DNA of 64,000 nucleotides from Agrypnia vestita (lineage: Eukaryota > Arthropoda > Insecta > Trichoptera > Phryganeidae): NCBI GenBank assembly GCA_016648135.1, contig JADDOH010024980.1, forward strand, positions 434,001 through 498,000. The letters run 5' to 3'. The position numbers and the translations under genes are program-made. The notes under the pieces were generated by a model. That model was not told where the DNA came from and ran no database searches. It saw only the letters and a program-made list of their open reading frames with translations. Numbering within the stretch: the stretch's first letter is position 1; every line of letters begins with the position of its first letter. Shown piece by piece: positions 35,601 to 46,689 of this stretch.

Positions 35601-38295
35601 CAGAATCGTAATGCGGACATCGTTGTGGAACACAACATCGGCAAGAAACTCAGTATCGTCACTGTCACGAAAGAGAAGATAACGGAAGCCGTACGTGAAA
35701 TTATTGCTAACCCAATGTGAGTTAACTTTCCTTAAATAAATTTTATCAAAAGTGATGGTCTAAAGAGTAGCTTGTTGGTCTTGTGGTTAGGACTCTCGCC
35801 TCGTGATCCAAAGGTCGCAGGTTCGAATCCCACTCCAGATAAGCAAGTTAGTCCTACTTTCATAGCACAAGCGTTTACCTTAATTTGAAAATAGTAAGAA
35901 TATTGATGACACGAACTTCGTGTTCGCATCTCTACTTAAAAAAAAAAGTCTAGACAATAAGCCTAGTAATCATATGGTTGTGGTTCTATTCTCGTCCCGG
36001 TTGATAAGCATGTTAGTCGGTATCGGTACCATAAATACTTAGTTTTTTATCAGCTGTATCAATTTCATGATTTCTACACAGCCGTTTGAGGTCTTCAGTA
36101 AACACTTTACATTTTTAGGTACACGGAGACTTTGGTGAGGATAGTGTTAGAATCATGTCAAGCTCAATCCACATTTGAAGTTTAATAATGTTTAAGAAGA
36201 TTATTATATTATTTTATTTCTAACCTAACCTAGCCAATGCTGACCTAACCTCACCCAACCTTACCTAATCTACAAATATCAGGTGTTTCACCACTCTTCT
36301 ACGAGTGTGAAATTTAAATATAAATTGAGTGATTTTTTTACAAGGGAGTATTTTATTTACGGCACTTATTAAAAGGCATAATTAAAAATTATTTTATTGT
36401 AAAACTAAAAAAATGGTCGCGTCATGTCTATTCTGGTAGAGATAATCGTGCCTTGTCCCCGGTGCACGTTTATCTGATACAAAAAGGAAGAATATGTACT
36501 AATTCAGAAATATAGTATCTAAAATGTACTTTATCCGATAATTGAAAAAATTCCAAAAATATTTTTTTTAATTATCGGATTAAAAAATCATTATTCTACA
36601 TTTCAGATATTTCATTTATTAATAATGTACGTAACCTCCTTTTCTATACAGGCATCAGCCATGCATCAGCCCTGATTATGGGATCCGAAACGTCGGCCAG
36701 AGAGGTCAGATATACACGGCAGAAAACTACGCAAGAATACTTGATATGCATGTTTTTTTAATCGATTCTGCTAATCTATTTCCGCCAAGAGGTGGGCTGT
36801 CAGAAACCTGAATAAATAAAAAATATTGGAATCGCTGAAGCAATCGATTATTTTTTATATATTTCTAACTTGTCTATGTATCCATGTGATATAACGCATA
36901 TTCATCAAAGTATCCAATGGCACGCTGCGAGTAATTAAATAAATTTAATTGATATAAATTAACTTTGTTTAAACCGCTTATTTATTAAAAACATGTTTAC
37001 ATATTTCGAAGCCAATGGCTTCTTCGTCAGGGAAACAAAAAAAAATAATAATAATAATAATAAAAAAAAAATTTAAAAAAGTTAATTTATATCAATTATA
37101 ATTATTTTACCACAAAATAAATTTGCTACATTTGAAAAAAAAATTAAATAAATATTTAGCCAATTATAATAATATTAATGATAATATCCCGTTTATCAAA
37201 TATTATCAGCTTTCCGATATATGTTTAGTAGATTAGTTAAAACTTCCTTATCAGTGAGTACCTTCATCACCTTTATTTCAATACTATCAAACAAATTGGA
37301 ATTAGTAATAATTATAATACTTAATTTAAAGATAATCACTAAAGTTAAAAATATACGAAAGAGTATATTAAAATAATAATGTTTTAAATTCAATAATTAA
37401 AAACTTCTCAAATTCTATCTAACCAGATTTCTATATTATAAAAAAATTAACGCATTATATATTAAATAATAAGGATAAGGATGACATTTAAAATAATTAT
37501 GATATTCAAAATTAATCCGAAATGATTGCGATTATTTTTATATAGGTAAAACTTGTAGAAATGTTGATATTAGAAATAAAGAGCACTTAAAATGTTTGAA
37601 AAGCAATAACAATTCGGAATCTTTTAATACTCTTTTTGAAACAAACTTTTTATTTTATTTTAACAAGGGTTTAGAAATTCCACGTATAAATAACATAGGA
37701 TTACAGTTAGATAAATTAGAAATTATAATAAATGTTGATAGCAAATTTAATATTACAAATAACCAAATATTTTTTGCAAATAGTTTCCTCTCAAATTTGT
37801 CTCTACATTGGTTCAAAATTAGTTATTTAACTCCAATATATTAATTTTAAGTATACTTTTTATCGTGATGAAGGGATCATTATCCCCTAAGCATAGGTAT
37901 TGATTATTCAATAAATATGATTTTATACAAATCGTTTCCTTTTTATTGATAAATATCTCGTCTGTTACGTTCAATTGATAATATTTTGTTTGTATTATTG
38001 CAGCTACAGTTCCAATATAAGTAGTCTCCGCGAGAAGATGTACGACCAGCCGCAGACCTCCATGGAGCGGGCCGTGTGGTGGACGGAGTACGTGCTGCGG
38101 CACCGAGGGGCTCGTCATCTGCGCTCTCCCGCTGTCGACGTTCCTCTCTACCAGTTCCTCATGCTGGACCTTCTGATCGTAGTCCTGGCCGTCACTTTCC
38201 TGGCTCTTCTATTCATCATCATTGCAGTTCGAATTCTAACCAAATATGTTTGTTTCCAGAAACAAGACAAGCTAAATAAATTTAAAAATTCCTAA
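29604..38295 (+). CDS. UGT-C, UDP-glycosyltransferase (4 exons, altered exon 3 acceptor)
   Basis: Exons are 29604-30428, 32017-32239, exon 3 ending 35716, and 38004-38295. The protein parallels UGT-B: signal peptide ending SNG, His32 in SISHQ, Glu138, the TQCGQQSMEEA signature, DQNRN, a membrane anchor and the KFKNS tail. Residues 222-275 are identical to B, but 16 of 28 residues differ at 83-110. The exon 3 acceptor used by A and B (ttag, just before accatcc) reads tttg here, so the site at 35495-35496 is lost. An AG at 35465-35466, after a strong pyrimidine tract, would add 30 bp in frame (10 residues, no stop). The enzyme may be functional with an insertion after QQDVL, or it may be a recent pseudogene. 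Exon 3 ends with a GTGAGT donor; other splice sites are standard. Poly(A) signal at 38307-38312. Confidence 0.85.
30429..32016 (+). other. Intron 1 of UGT-C
   Basis: No exon or transposon recognised. The stretch near 31410-31490 aligns with the right flank of the minisatellite in UGT-B, marking where that array expanded. It ends tttcag (32011-32016). Confidence 0.6.
32280..32846. mobile_element. hAT-like MITE with ttcgg/ccgaa repeats
   Basis: Inside UGT-C intron 2. Both ends are packed with attcggtattcggc-type words in inverted orientation. The left end reads agagatgtaac and the right end ggcagcact. An 8-bp near-duplication flanks it: attattta (32272-32279) and attatttg (32847-32854). An 8-bp duplication and agagatg-like ends suit hAT elements. 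No transposase. Confidence 0.65.
33250..33298. repeat. TA-rich microsatellite
   Basis: Imperfect run of ta/at dinucleotides in intron 2 of UGT-C. Confidence 0.8.
33457..34257 (-). mobile_element. Non-LTR retrotransposon RT, C-terminal fragment
   Basis: A 266-codon open frame, antisense inside UGT-C intron 2. It matches the C-terminal half of insect LINE reverse transcriptases. In order: LNVSKSKV-like 'MMNVSKSKVMVF', VNEFVHLGSMFSRDGK, RLAVHNGVLVPTLMYGSEAW, RLNAVEMRSLRRLCG, RWFGHVERMNEERMVKKIYE, RGRPRKTWHDQI and an end at PAGKRCDG. The catalytic YxDD region lies upstream and is absent, so the copy is 5'-truncated. It is intact to its stop and therefore fairly young. Clade (RTE-like or similar) was not settled. 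Confidence 0.85.
34258..35496 (+). other. 3' part of UGT-C intron 2
   Basis: AT-rich, no exon. About 34910-35000 weakly resembles the A and B introns near 440-540 and 16540-16640. The last 35 bp hold the alternative acceptor at 35465-35466. Confidence 0.55.
35765..35946 (+). mobile_element. tRNA-derived SINE
   Basis: The head has a Pol III A-box-like 'tggtcttgtggttaggac' and a B box 'ggttcgaatccc'. The body has ttgaaaatagtaagaatatt and cgtgttcgcatctcta, and the tail is an A run (35937-35946). Related copies lie at 49617-49805 (full), 61990-62135 (3' part) and 57370-57530 (diverged). It cannot fold as a complete tRNA. In UGT-C intron 3. Confidence 0.75.
36960..37080 (-). mobile_element. Penelope-like terminal repeat with hammerhead-like core
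   Basis: The minus strand carries CTGACGA (37030-37024), a perfect 6-bp stem II GAAGCC/GGCTTC (37022-37017 with 37013-37008) and GAAA (37007-37004). A possible 6-bp stem III follows, ATATGT with ACATGT. It lies 0.4 kb before a Penelope-like endonuclease fragment. An A-rich run with ataata repeats (about 37037-37075) borders it. Confidence 0.55.
37505..37843 (+). pseudogene. Penelope-like element GIY-YIG endonuclease fragment
   Basis: Read in frame from about 37505, the sequence gives …NDCDYFYIGKTCRNVDIRNK and then EHLKCLKSNNNSESF, on to a stop at 37843. YIGKT, the following Arg and the EH pair match the GIY-YIG nuclease motif that ends Penelope-like polyproteins. No reverse transcriptase remains upstream and a stop precedes the frame, so this is a 5'-truncated relic in UGT-C intron 3. 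Confidence 0.7.
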
Positions 38296-38306
38296 CTGCA
38301 ATCGTA

Positions 38307-38312
38307 AATAAA
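38307..38312 (+). terminator. Poly(A) signal of UGT-C
   Basis: AATAAA, 12 bp past the stop codon, aligned with the AATAAA after UGT-A. Confidence 0.6.
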
Positions 38313-38547
38313 CCATTATGGGAAATGGATGGAATTGTTTTTTTATTCAACTTGAGAAATTGCCCTGGAACACGTTTCACCCTATGAGAATATTAACAAT
38401 CTAATCATTTAACTCATCAATGTTAAAACACAAGTTTTTGAGTTTAATTATAAGGTTAATTATAGCATCTGAAATAAATTACTGGAGTACAATAAAAAAA
38501 AATGTTCTTCAATACAAAAATAAGTTTGTGAAAAAGAAAACACTACA

Positions 38548-38765
38548 CTAACGAAAATATATGTTTTCAGAAACAATAAAGCTAAATAAATGTAAAATTA
38601 CTTAATAGCTAAATGCATATGTAAATACATTAATGGAATTGTTTTTATATTGTATTGTATATTGTATATGTGAAATTGACTTGAGACGTGTTCACCTTAT
38701 GAAAATATTAGCAATCAAATAATTTAACCCGATAATATTGAAACACAATTTCTTTATTTAATATT
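38548..38765 (+). pseudogene. Relic of another UGT exon 4 tail and 3'UTR
   Basis: The stretch 'ttttcagaaacaataaagct' and what follows (aaataaatgtaaaattact, aatagctaa, attaatggaattg, ttcaccttatgaaaatatta) repeats the end of UGT exon 4 and its 3'UTR. It lies about 260 bp after the same sequence in UGT-C. The reading frame and stop are degraded. It appears to be what is left of a further UGT copy, or an unequal-crossover scar. Confidence 0.7.
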
Positions 38766-38869
38766 GTTAGATTAATAATGCTTATGGCTTATATCTCAAT
38801 TAAATTAAAGGAGCAGAGTAAAAAAAGTGTTTTCTTTTTCTTGAGTATGGAGTTTATAAAAGTCTTCTT

Positions 38870-39180
38870 TTTCTTCTTCTTTTACTAGATCCTTGATCTG
38901 TATTAACAGGCCAGTCCTCGTCTTGTGACGTGGACGTCCAGCTCTCTCCATCTCTTTGGTGGTCTCCCTACCGGTCGGCGCCCCTCTAGATCCCGCGCAT
39001 CAAGGCTCTGAAAACCTTGTCTGTCCAATCTCTCGACATGATCCTTTCTAAAAGACCTTCTCTACCTGCTCCATCTTACAATGTCTTGTATATTGCAGGT
39101 TCTGCGGATTTCCGCACTAGGTACTCTATCTCTGAGGCCCTTGCCAGCAATGGGTCTATGGGTCTTAGAGTTGGAATATG
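38870..39180 (-). pseudogene. Possible decayed retrotransposon 3' fragment
   Basis: GC-richer than its surroundings. On the minus strand, broken frames give segments such as RDWTDKVFRAL and RASEIEYLV, which have the feel of a LINE 3' region. The identification is weak. Confidence 0.3.
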
Positions 39181-40060
39181 CAAATATAAAGTTACGTGAT
39201 ATACCAACATCTTTCGTTTTTCAAAAACTTTCAAAACAATACAATGACGAGGTGTTTTACTGCTGATAATATATCTAAAATGTAATTATATTTAAAACTA
39301 AAATATATACCAATACTAATAAATAGATATTAATAATATTAATCCATCAATAAATAACGTAGAAATAAAATTTTAAATTTAGCTTATATAAATGCGAAAT
39401 GATTGTGACTCTAACTCCCCTGTGACGTCACGATACCTCTAGCAAACCGGATAGGTCACATCACTCCACAAAACGCAACTAAATTTTTTAAACTTTTTTT
39501 TTGAGATATCCCAATTTTAATTTAATACTTTGGCTCTATTTTTCTTAAATTTTTATTTTTATTCATTAACAAAACTTTTCTTTTGAGTATAATATGATTA
39601 TTGCTGCAATAAAAGAATCATAGTAAAGCAATAGTGAAAAATACATCTTGCCATTAAAAATCGTTGATATTATCCAATGATAATATTTTCGTTGTCTGTC
39701 AGTTTGTTCTTTTCCTTATTTTTCTTTTCCAACTTTTTTTATTTTTTTATTAGTAAATATATACTTACTTTTTAGGAACCGACATGTAAGAGTACCGTCA
39801 TTTTTGACGGATCATAGCTAATTATTACGAAATTGGGCTTGTTCCTAAACTTCTAACTGTAATAAATTCATTTATTTAAAAAAAAGCCATACTTCCAATA
39901 CATTCTTTTCATGGCAAGTATTTATTGTTATCCTTATACGGATCCATATAAATCTCACTTGGTAAACCTATGTATTTCCATACAACCATACCTTATGCCC
40001 TTTTAAAACTATTTTTTCTCAATCAACCAGATGATTCAAATGATGATGTTTTATTATGTA
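39181..40060. other. Intergenic, no gene seen
   Basis: AT-rich sequence with a small GC-richer patch (about 39410-39470, gtgacgtcac). No exon or RNA gene recognised. Confidence 0.4.
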
Positions 40061-40064
40061 TTAA

Positions 40065-40485
40065 ACTAGCTGTTCGTACCCGGCGTTGCACGGGTTAAGG
40101 ATTAAGTTAAACATAATGTGTGGGGGGAAACAAAGGTTTGATTTGAACGGTATAGATTCGCATCGAAAATATATCAGGGGGAGGAAAAAAGGTAAAAAGG
40201 GAGGGAGGAAATATAGCCTTCTGCCGAGTCTTAAAGAATAAGTTTCCAAATTTTGGGTCCGATCGGTCAAACGGTACAGATTTACATCGAAAATATGTCA
40301 GGGGGGGAAAGGGTATGAGAATAGGGTGGAAATGTTGCCTATGTTACCTTCCGGGTCCCAAAGCATAAGTATGCAAAATTTGAATCGAATCGGACAAACA
40401 GTGTGGATTTGTATAGAGAACAGATAGACAGACAGACTGACAGACAGACAGACAGACAGAATACTGAGTTTTATAAGTATAGGTC
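40065..40485 (+). repeat. Dispersed repeat with internal units
   Basis: Begins 'ctgttcgtacccggcgttgc' and ends in a gaca/cagacaga run (about 40425-40460) followed by gagttttataagtatagg. The interior has about two of the units seen as an array at 7636-8335. The minus-strand copy at 11340-11830 has the same start. It appears to be a full-length member of the family. No coding sequence was seen. Confidence 0.65.
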
Positions 40486-40876
40486 CCGTTGCATCAAGTT
40501 GGATTAAAGTAAAATTTCTTTAAAACATAGATTTTTACGGAAACGGATTGTTTAATTGGTGAAGAACTCAAAAATCTATGCTTTAAACGAACTTTTAAAC
40601 CTTGCGTATATAATAAGAGAACTGTATTTCTGACACTCGCATCTTTTTTGTAATGTAACAAAGTACTGAATATTACGGCAGAAATTAAAAGGTTAAAATA
40701 ACCATCATAAAAAGCAAGACTTTTAAAGTTACAAATATTGAACACCGATTTTTGACATTGACATACGCGTACATATTTTCCCGGGTATCTATGCCATATA
40801 TTATAAATGTTATCGGTATTAAGACTAAAACAACTTTGCCCCATAGAAAATTGATAAGTTTATGTTCAGGCATTGA

Positions 40877-40910
40877 TATAAAAGGATATTTTAGGTATGA
40901 TGGTCGCAGT
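40877..40910 (+). promoter_or_regulatory. Core promoter of UGT-D exon 1
   Basis: TATAAAAG (40877-40884) is followed 31 bp later by an initiator-like tcgcagt with its A at 40908. This is the usual TATA-to-start spacing. The same initiator word lies downstream of the UGT-E TATA box. The predicted 5'UTR is about 138 bp. Confidence 0.65.
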
Positions 40911-41045
40911 TTTCTGCATTAATTTTGAAGTAAACATTCGTTTTGTTCTCTTTAAGCTAAAATGATTTGTTAAATTAATAGAAGTGAAATCTTCGAAAAA
41001 TTGTTTTTTTATATTAAGTTTGATGAAATTAGTATTGAGATCAAG

Positions 41046-41882
41046 ATGAAGGTTCAAATGTGCCTCATTGATTTTGGAGTAATTTTACATATTTGCTATG
41101 GTGCGAGAATTCTCGGTGTCTTTCCATCCCCATCCTTCAGTCATCAAATAGTGTTTATATCGCTCATGGAAGAACTAGCCAAGAGAGGACATCATTTGAC
41201 GGTCGTGACAACAAATCCTGTCAACTACACGGAACCGGAATACGCTAATATTACGCAAATAGATGTTCACGACATATCTTATGAGAAGTGGACTACCCAC
41301 TTCAACTTTATGGAGCTTCGTTTCAAAACTTCCGGAGGTTTAGTGATCCTTGATTCATATTTCGAGGTCATGCTGAAAATAACTGATGCGCAACTAGCCG
41401 TGCCAGAAATGCAGGAGTTACTCAACAATCCGCAGGAACGTTTCGATCTTTGCATTGTTGAGTCATTAATGCCAGTTATGTCAGCGTTTAAGGATCACTT
41501 CAACTGTCCTTTGATTTTGGTTTGTACTTTATCCGGATTGTTACACAATTTTGATTCCTTCGGTAATCCAACGCATCCGCTTCTGTACCCTAATGTATTT
41601 TCGCCGTATAGTATTGTAAATTCCAGTCTCTGGCAGAAGTTCCATACGCTGTATCAAGACATTTACAATAGGTATATGTATTATTGGAAATTTTTGCCCA
41701 AATACAATGCACTAGCTAAAAAGTATTTTGGTTCGAGCGTCAGATCACTGGACGAGATTGAAAATAATGCTGATATGCTGTTTTTGAATACCCATCCAAT
41801 TTTGGCTGGGCCGCGCCCACTCGTTCCTGGAATCATCTATATTGGAAGCATTCATGCTAAACCCTCCAAACAATTGCCACCC
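41046..41882 (+). CDS. UGT-D, lone first exon of a UDP-glycosyltransferase
   Basis: An intact 279-codon first exon. ATG 41046 starts a signal-like segment (to about residue 19, ICYG). His33 in FSHQ is the catalytic base and FDLCIVES holds the Glu partner. It ends in phase 0 at CCC|GTAAGT. It resembles exon 1 of UGT-E more than those of B and C (for example TDAQ/TEAQ, AFKDHF, YYWK, NNADM). No exon 2, 3 or 4 was found between here and the UGT-E first exon. It may splice to the exons at 60127, 61375 and 62753, giving 521 residues, as an alternative first exon with a roughly 18.2-kb intron. Otherwise it is an orphaned fragment. The intact frame, its own TATA and its good donor favour use. Confidence 0.8.
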
Positions 41883-42179
41883 GTAAGTGCTTGAATTTCA
41901 TATGTATATTTTATATCTTGCTTTGTTATGTATCTAACAAGTCAGAGTTCACTAATTAAAAGTTAATTAGAAGTAAGTTATAATTATCTACCTGACTTTA
42001 TTAATATTTATAGATCAAAAATATATTTATCTAATGATCCTTCGGCAGTTACAATTCCTTAAATAAAAGTATTTGAATTTTTGTATAATATGATGATAAC
42101 ATTCATTGGTTTTAATGTGTAGTAAAAACGTTCAAGTTTAAATAATAAGCTTTTTGTAGAAAAAATATCAACATTTAAG

Positions 42180-42262
42180 GGGTATGAGAATAGGGGAAAA
42201 TGACAGACAGACAGACAAGCAGACAGACAGACAAACAGACAGACATTGAGTTTTATAGGTAT
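42180..42262 (+). repeat. 3' end of the dispersed repeat family
   Basis: 'ggggtatgagaatagggg', then a gacagaca run and gagttttataggtatag, as at the 3' end of the 40065-40485 element. Confidence 0.6.
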
Positions 42263-42469
42263 AGATCGATTTCTCCGAAACTAAAAATATTGAGTAATTA
42301 CTAAAGTACCTTGTATACTGTAGACGCTGTAGTCTTACTGTATACTTGGATAATTATTAAAGATAGGTAGTATAAACTTGTATCAAGAGTAGAAGGAGTT
42401 GTGTATTGTGACAAAATTTAATGTAAATTTTAAAGGCTCAAAGAGAATATTATAACAGCATTTAATAAT

Positions 42470-42865
42470 CATAAAAGCATAAGCCAACTCTGATGTATGG
42501 AAATGAAGCCTGGAAACGGCAACAAATTAAATACAGTAGACTGAATGCTGTGTAAATGAGGTCGCTATGGCGCTTATGTGGAAAATCTTTATAACGATAA
42601 AATGAGGAATGAAAAATTAGAAGCATATATAATGCTGGTATATAGGTGGTTTGGCATGTGGAACGTATGAATGAAGAAAGGATAGTAAATATAACGTATA
42701 AAGTTAGTGTTTAAGGTATCAGGAAGAGAGGGCATCAGCGAAAGACCTGGCACGATCAAATATAACAAATATTGGAGGATGGCCATGTTAACAACCATAG
42801 AGAGTGCATGCGAAGATGTATGAATGTGCCCGAGGCATATGTAGTGTGCCAAAATAGAAGGTAGG
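42470..42865 (+). pseudogene. Decayed non-LTR retrotransposon RT fragment
   Basis: Plus-strand remnant of the protein at 33457-34257. Readable pieces are NAV-MRSLWRLCGKS (about 42545-42590), a WFGMWNV-like segment where GHVERM is expected, then ERI (about 42640-42685), RHQRKTWHDQI (about 42730-42765) and the RMYECARGI-like end (42810-42845). Many stops. It lies between UGT-D and UGT-E. Confidence 0.7.
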
Positions 42866-44454
42866 TTGATTATTCAATAATTTATTTAATTCTTTATTTA
42901 TATTTATTTGGAAAACCAACAGCTTACAATAATTAAGTAAAAGCAAGGAATGTGGAACATAAAGAAAGCCAATTAAAGGTTTTCACTGCTAGTTACAAAA
43001 TACTGCCAGTGAATACCAAAATACAAAATACAAAATTCTAAACACTGGTTATTAAAAATAATATCACCGAAGAAAGTTTAAATTAAGTTCAAAAGTAAAA
43101 AATTATCGAAAATATTTGCTCATGATAAAACTATACCTCTTAACCCACTTAATACAGATTTCAAAGGTGAGGCAAAAAAATGCATATTACTTAGATTTTT
43201 TAGAATAAATAGAATACGAGGAATTGACTAAATGGAATAAGAGACACAAATAACTGTTTTTATGATACAAGCTTTAGTCAGATTTCTTATCTACACATTT
43301 TAAAGACAAAACAACACAACACAAAAAAAAAATTTTGACAAAAATGTGGTATGGGAGGTATTATTTATTTGAATTTTGCTATTACTTTTAGAAGTTGCTA
43401 TGACAATCGTTTTTGCAATTCCTTTGTTGGGTTCCAAATACGTAAAGAAAGGGAATAAGTAAAATAAAAGACCCGAAGCAGAAAAACTGCCACCTACATT
43501 TCATTATTAAAAGCTGTGAAAGAGTATTCTATTCTGATTTACGATACATGAAAATCACACATCTGCATTGGACTCATAAAGCCCAACATTCTCTCATATT
43601 TAACATTAGATAGATGAAATTAATATTTTAAGCACTGAATCATTAAAAAAAATATATATATTTATTTTGACGAGAAACTGTTTTAAAATCTGTTTTAGAA
43701 CTTTATGTTTTGTTACATTCGTGCAATACGAATCTGATATCATCTAAATCACGGTGAGTAAACTTGATATTTTTTGTTAAAAGCGTTAAGTGCCACTCAA
43801 AATATTTACAAAACAACAATTTTGCTAACGCATTAAGCGTAAATTTAACTATTTTTAACATACTTAGTATGCTACTCTGATATGGCTACTTTACCATATA
43901 TAATACAATTCTGTTTCAAACGAAAAAAACAGTCAGTGTTTTTTTAACTGTTCAAAATCTCTATGTTTAATTTAATGGCTGTAGTATTGAAAGGTTTTTT
44001 TTACTAGTTTTTATGCGCGATGTTGAATACAATTATTACTTGATTTACGCGACTATATTTACGCGGTTTCACCTTAATGTGGTTAAGAAAATTTCCTTGT
44101 AATTCCAAAATAAGTCAATTATAATGATACTAATGATAATGATTGATTACCAAACTTTTACCAAAGTTTATTACTGAAAACATCATAATAAGTGGTGCCC
44201 AATAATTCCATAAATGACAAAAGAGACATTAAACGAGAGAGAAATAAAAATGCCATTACATTAAAAATCATTTTGAAGAGTCAAATTAATTTCCTTTCAT
44301 TCACGTGATTATAGAATATAGAATATTCGTACCTACATACCATACAAAAAAAAACAATTCATTTTTATTTAAATTTTCGGCCTGCTCTAGCAACATGCAT
44401 ATGTATATTTAGTCTATCCGTGCAGTGTGATCGTATAAGAATATGTAAATAAAT

Positions 44455-44545
44455 AATTGATTTATTGTATTCTGTGGGTTTAGGGAAGTTACGGACGTTA
44501 CGCGAAGTTACGATGCACGGACGGACAGACAACGAAATTATTATA
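44455..44545 (+). repeat. Dispersed repeat with cggacggacagacag
   Basis: 'cgaagttacgatgcacgg', then ggacagac and aacgaaattattataattgg. Copies at 47405-47475 and 55010-55100 share the gaagttac, gacagacagac and aatgaaatt words. Confidence 0.6.
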
Positions 44546-44994
44546 ATTGGGATAAATAGATATAGTTGTATGAAAGTATTTACCTTGCGAGCTGCACGAA
44601 GGGATAAAGTGGACGCGCCCTGCGCAAAGTACTCTATCTGAAAATGTGTTATCTTGCAGGAGACAGTTTAGATTTTTTTTTTTTAATGATATTTTTATCT
44701 GAAATTTTAAAAAGTATCGCACACTTTAAGGTTTTATAAATTAATGCATAGTTTATAATTTCAGACAAAAAGTTTCATTTATAAAATAAAATACGATCTA
44801 AGGTCTCTCATGCAAAGTAACAGATTTCCATATAGAGTACGTTGATGTTATGCATGTAGTGTGGTAAGTTCAGTGCATATTGGCTATTTAATGGTAAAGG
44901 ACATGTCAAAATTATACAAAGTAATAAGTCAGTATTACTTTGTATACTTACTTTGTTTATTACTTTGTATACAACAACAAATAAATCAATAACC

Positions 44995-45115
44995 GAATAG
45001 TATGCATGAAAAAATGTATGAAAGTGGACCAATCAAAAGTGGTGTGCCAGGACAGAAGAGTGTTTCCTTTTATCCTTCCTGCCTTCCCCTCTGGAAACGG
45101 CGTGTTGGTTATTCA
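44995..45115 (+). pseudogene. RT tail fragment
   Basis: Plus-strand codons read CMKKCMKVDQSKVVCQDRRV (about 45005-45065), then a Pro-Ser-Gly-rich end, matching the last 35 residues of the 33457-34257 protein. A 5'-truncated relic. Confidence 0.65.
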
Positions 45116-45924
45116 GTCGGTTGGCTAATAATAGTTCAATCCCGCGATTAAGGCCGGCGCCACACCCGCCGTGTCTTCCGTCGCGTATTTGACGTCACGG
45201 AATGCTGCTACATTTATTTCCATACTATATGCGCTTACATGCATACCATACAAAACTGCACATACATTCATCGAATAAAGATGCCAATAAAGTGTAAAAC
45301 GTATATACCTAACCGGTAAAAATCGATGAAATTTATTTTATTTGATTTTAATTTTAATTCTGGATAAAACAATTTTATGCACTGGTAAAAATATTATTTT
45401 TCGCTACGTCGTTGCTTACTAATTACTGTTTTTTCACATGACTGTAGAAACGAGAAGAATTACATAAAATTGAGTATTTCTCAACAGTCTGAATGTTTAA
45501 CAAATCGTAATTACTAGAAGGGTTTAGAAAAAACGGTGAAAATGCCGAATTCTGGAAACCCGAAATTGTATAAAATATGGGACGACGCCACTGCGACTCA
45601 CAATTGTTGTTTAGATGGTGAAGTGAAACCATCGGCAATTTGGTCCCCGTTATATCGACCAGCGAAATAAATTAAGAGAGTACCTATCGGGTGTTCGATA
45701 TACGTGTGATCACAGATGTAGGTACTTTTTACCCAATATTCTATTAGTGTAATTAAAAATAAAATAAAAATGAAATAAATCTATTTTCTAAGCATTATTA
45801 TCGGTCGATTAATTACATTAAAATTATTTTTTCAAATGATTCAGCAACATTGTAGATTGACATTTTTGAATATTCATTGTATTATTTGTGTGTATCTACT
45901 TATATTTGATTAATTACACCTATA

Positions 45925-45955
45925 TGTTTCGGAAAAATCTTTCCATCGTCAGGGT
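45925..45955 (-). ncRNA. Hammerhead-ribozyme-like core
   Basis: On the minus strand: CTGACGA (45952-45946), a perfect 5-bp stem II GGAAA/TTTCC (45944-45940 with 45935-45931) and GAAA (45930-45927). A short ACA/TGT stem III is possible. It lies in AT-rich DNA resembling a Penelope-like terminus. Confidence 0.5.
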
Positions 45956-46689
45956 GTTTTATAAATATCAAAAAAATGATATTTTGACATCAATATTTAC
46001 ATTAACATTATTTCAAATTTAAAGAATTTTTGTATGAGTACGTCATCACCAACATTAATAAGAATAGCCGAAGTTTGATCATAATTTTATGGAGTGAACC
46101 AAAAATGATACATAATTTTATTTATAGCAATATCTGTCATAAATGTAAAAATATTCATCACTAATGCTACCAAGACGCTACGCTAAATGGTGCTTTTTTC
46201 ACAACCTTAACTCGCGGCCGAAACGACGCTAACGAAACCAACGCTACCTGATGACGCTGTTTACACACTAACATAAACATTTTGCGATTGCGATCATTTT
46301 TCTTGTGAATGTTACATTTGAATAATCGTTGTGAAAAACTGAAGCAAATTAAGTAAAATTTCAGCATTAAAAAAACATAAGTAAAATGGATTAAAAATTT
46401 GGAGTAGTATAAACAGTGAGTTCATTCTAACTTGTGTAAAAAAAATATACATTTTAGATTGGTTTCACCATACTTTTTTATTCTGACTTATTAAGTAAAG
46501 CTTAAATTCTAATACAAAAAGTCCATCAATTCTTACGGGTTATATAAGCTAGTGATGATGATAATTACCAATTGATAACATTACCCGTAATTACAATATG
46601 GATATGGTAATAACTCTGTGGTTCAACAAATTACTTATTAAAACTAAAATGATTCTAATTATAATCTACGAGTGTATATAAAAGGCGAT

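Larger units (their letters stand above)
35717..38003 (+). other. Intron 3 of UGT-C
   Basis: Contains a SINE (35765-35946), an older SINE remnant shared with A and B (about 35955-36075), a ctaacct stretch (36225-36275), a degenerate hammerhead-like core near 36671-36700, and Penelope-like pieces from 36960 to 37843. It ends attattgcag (37994-38003). Confidence 0.65.

Noticed and set aside
35765..35840. Functional tRNA gene
   Set aside because: It has A and B boxes but no matching acceptor stem, and is followed by a SINE body and A tail found again elsewhere.
41001..41045. Upstream start for UGT-D
   Set aside because: It is a TTG codon; ATG 41046 is the first proper start and precedes the signal-like segment.
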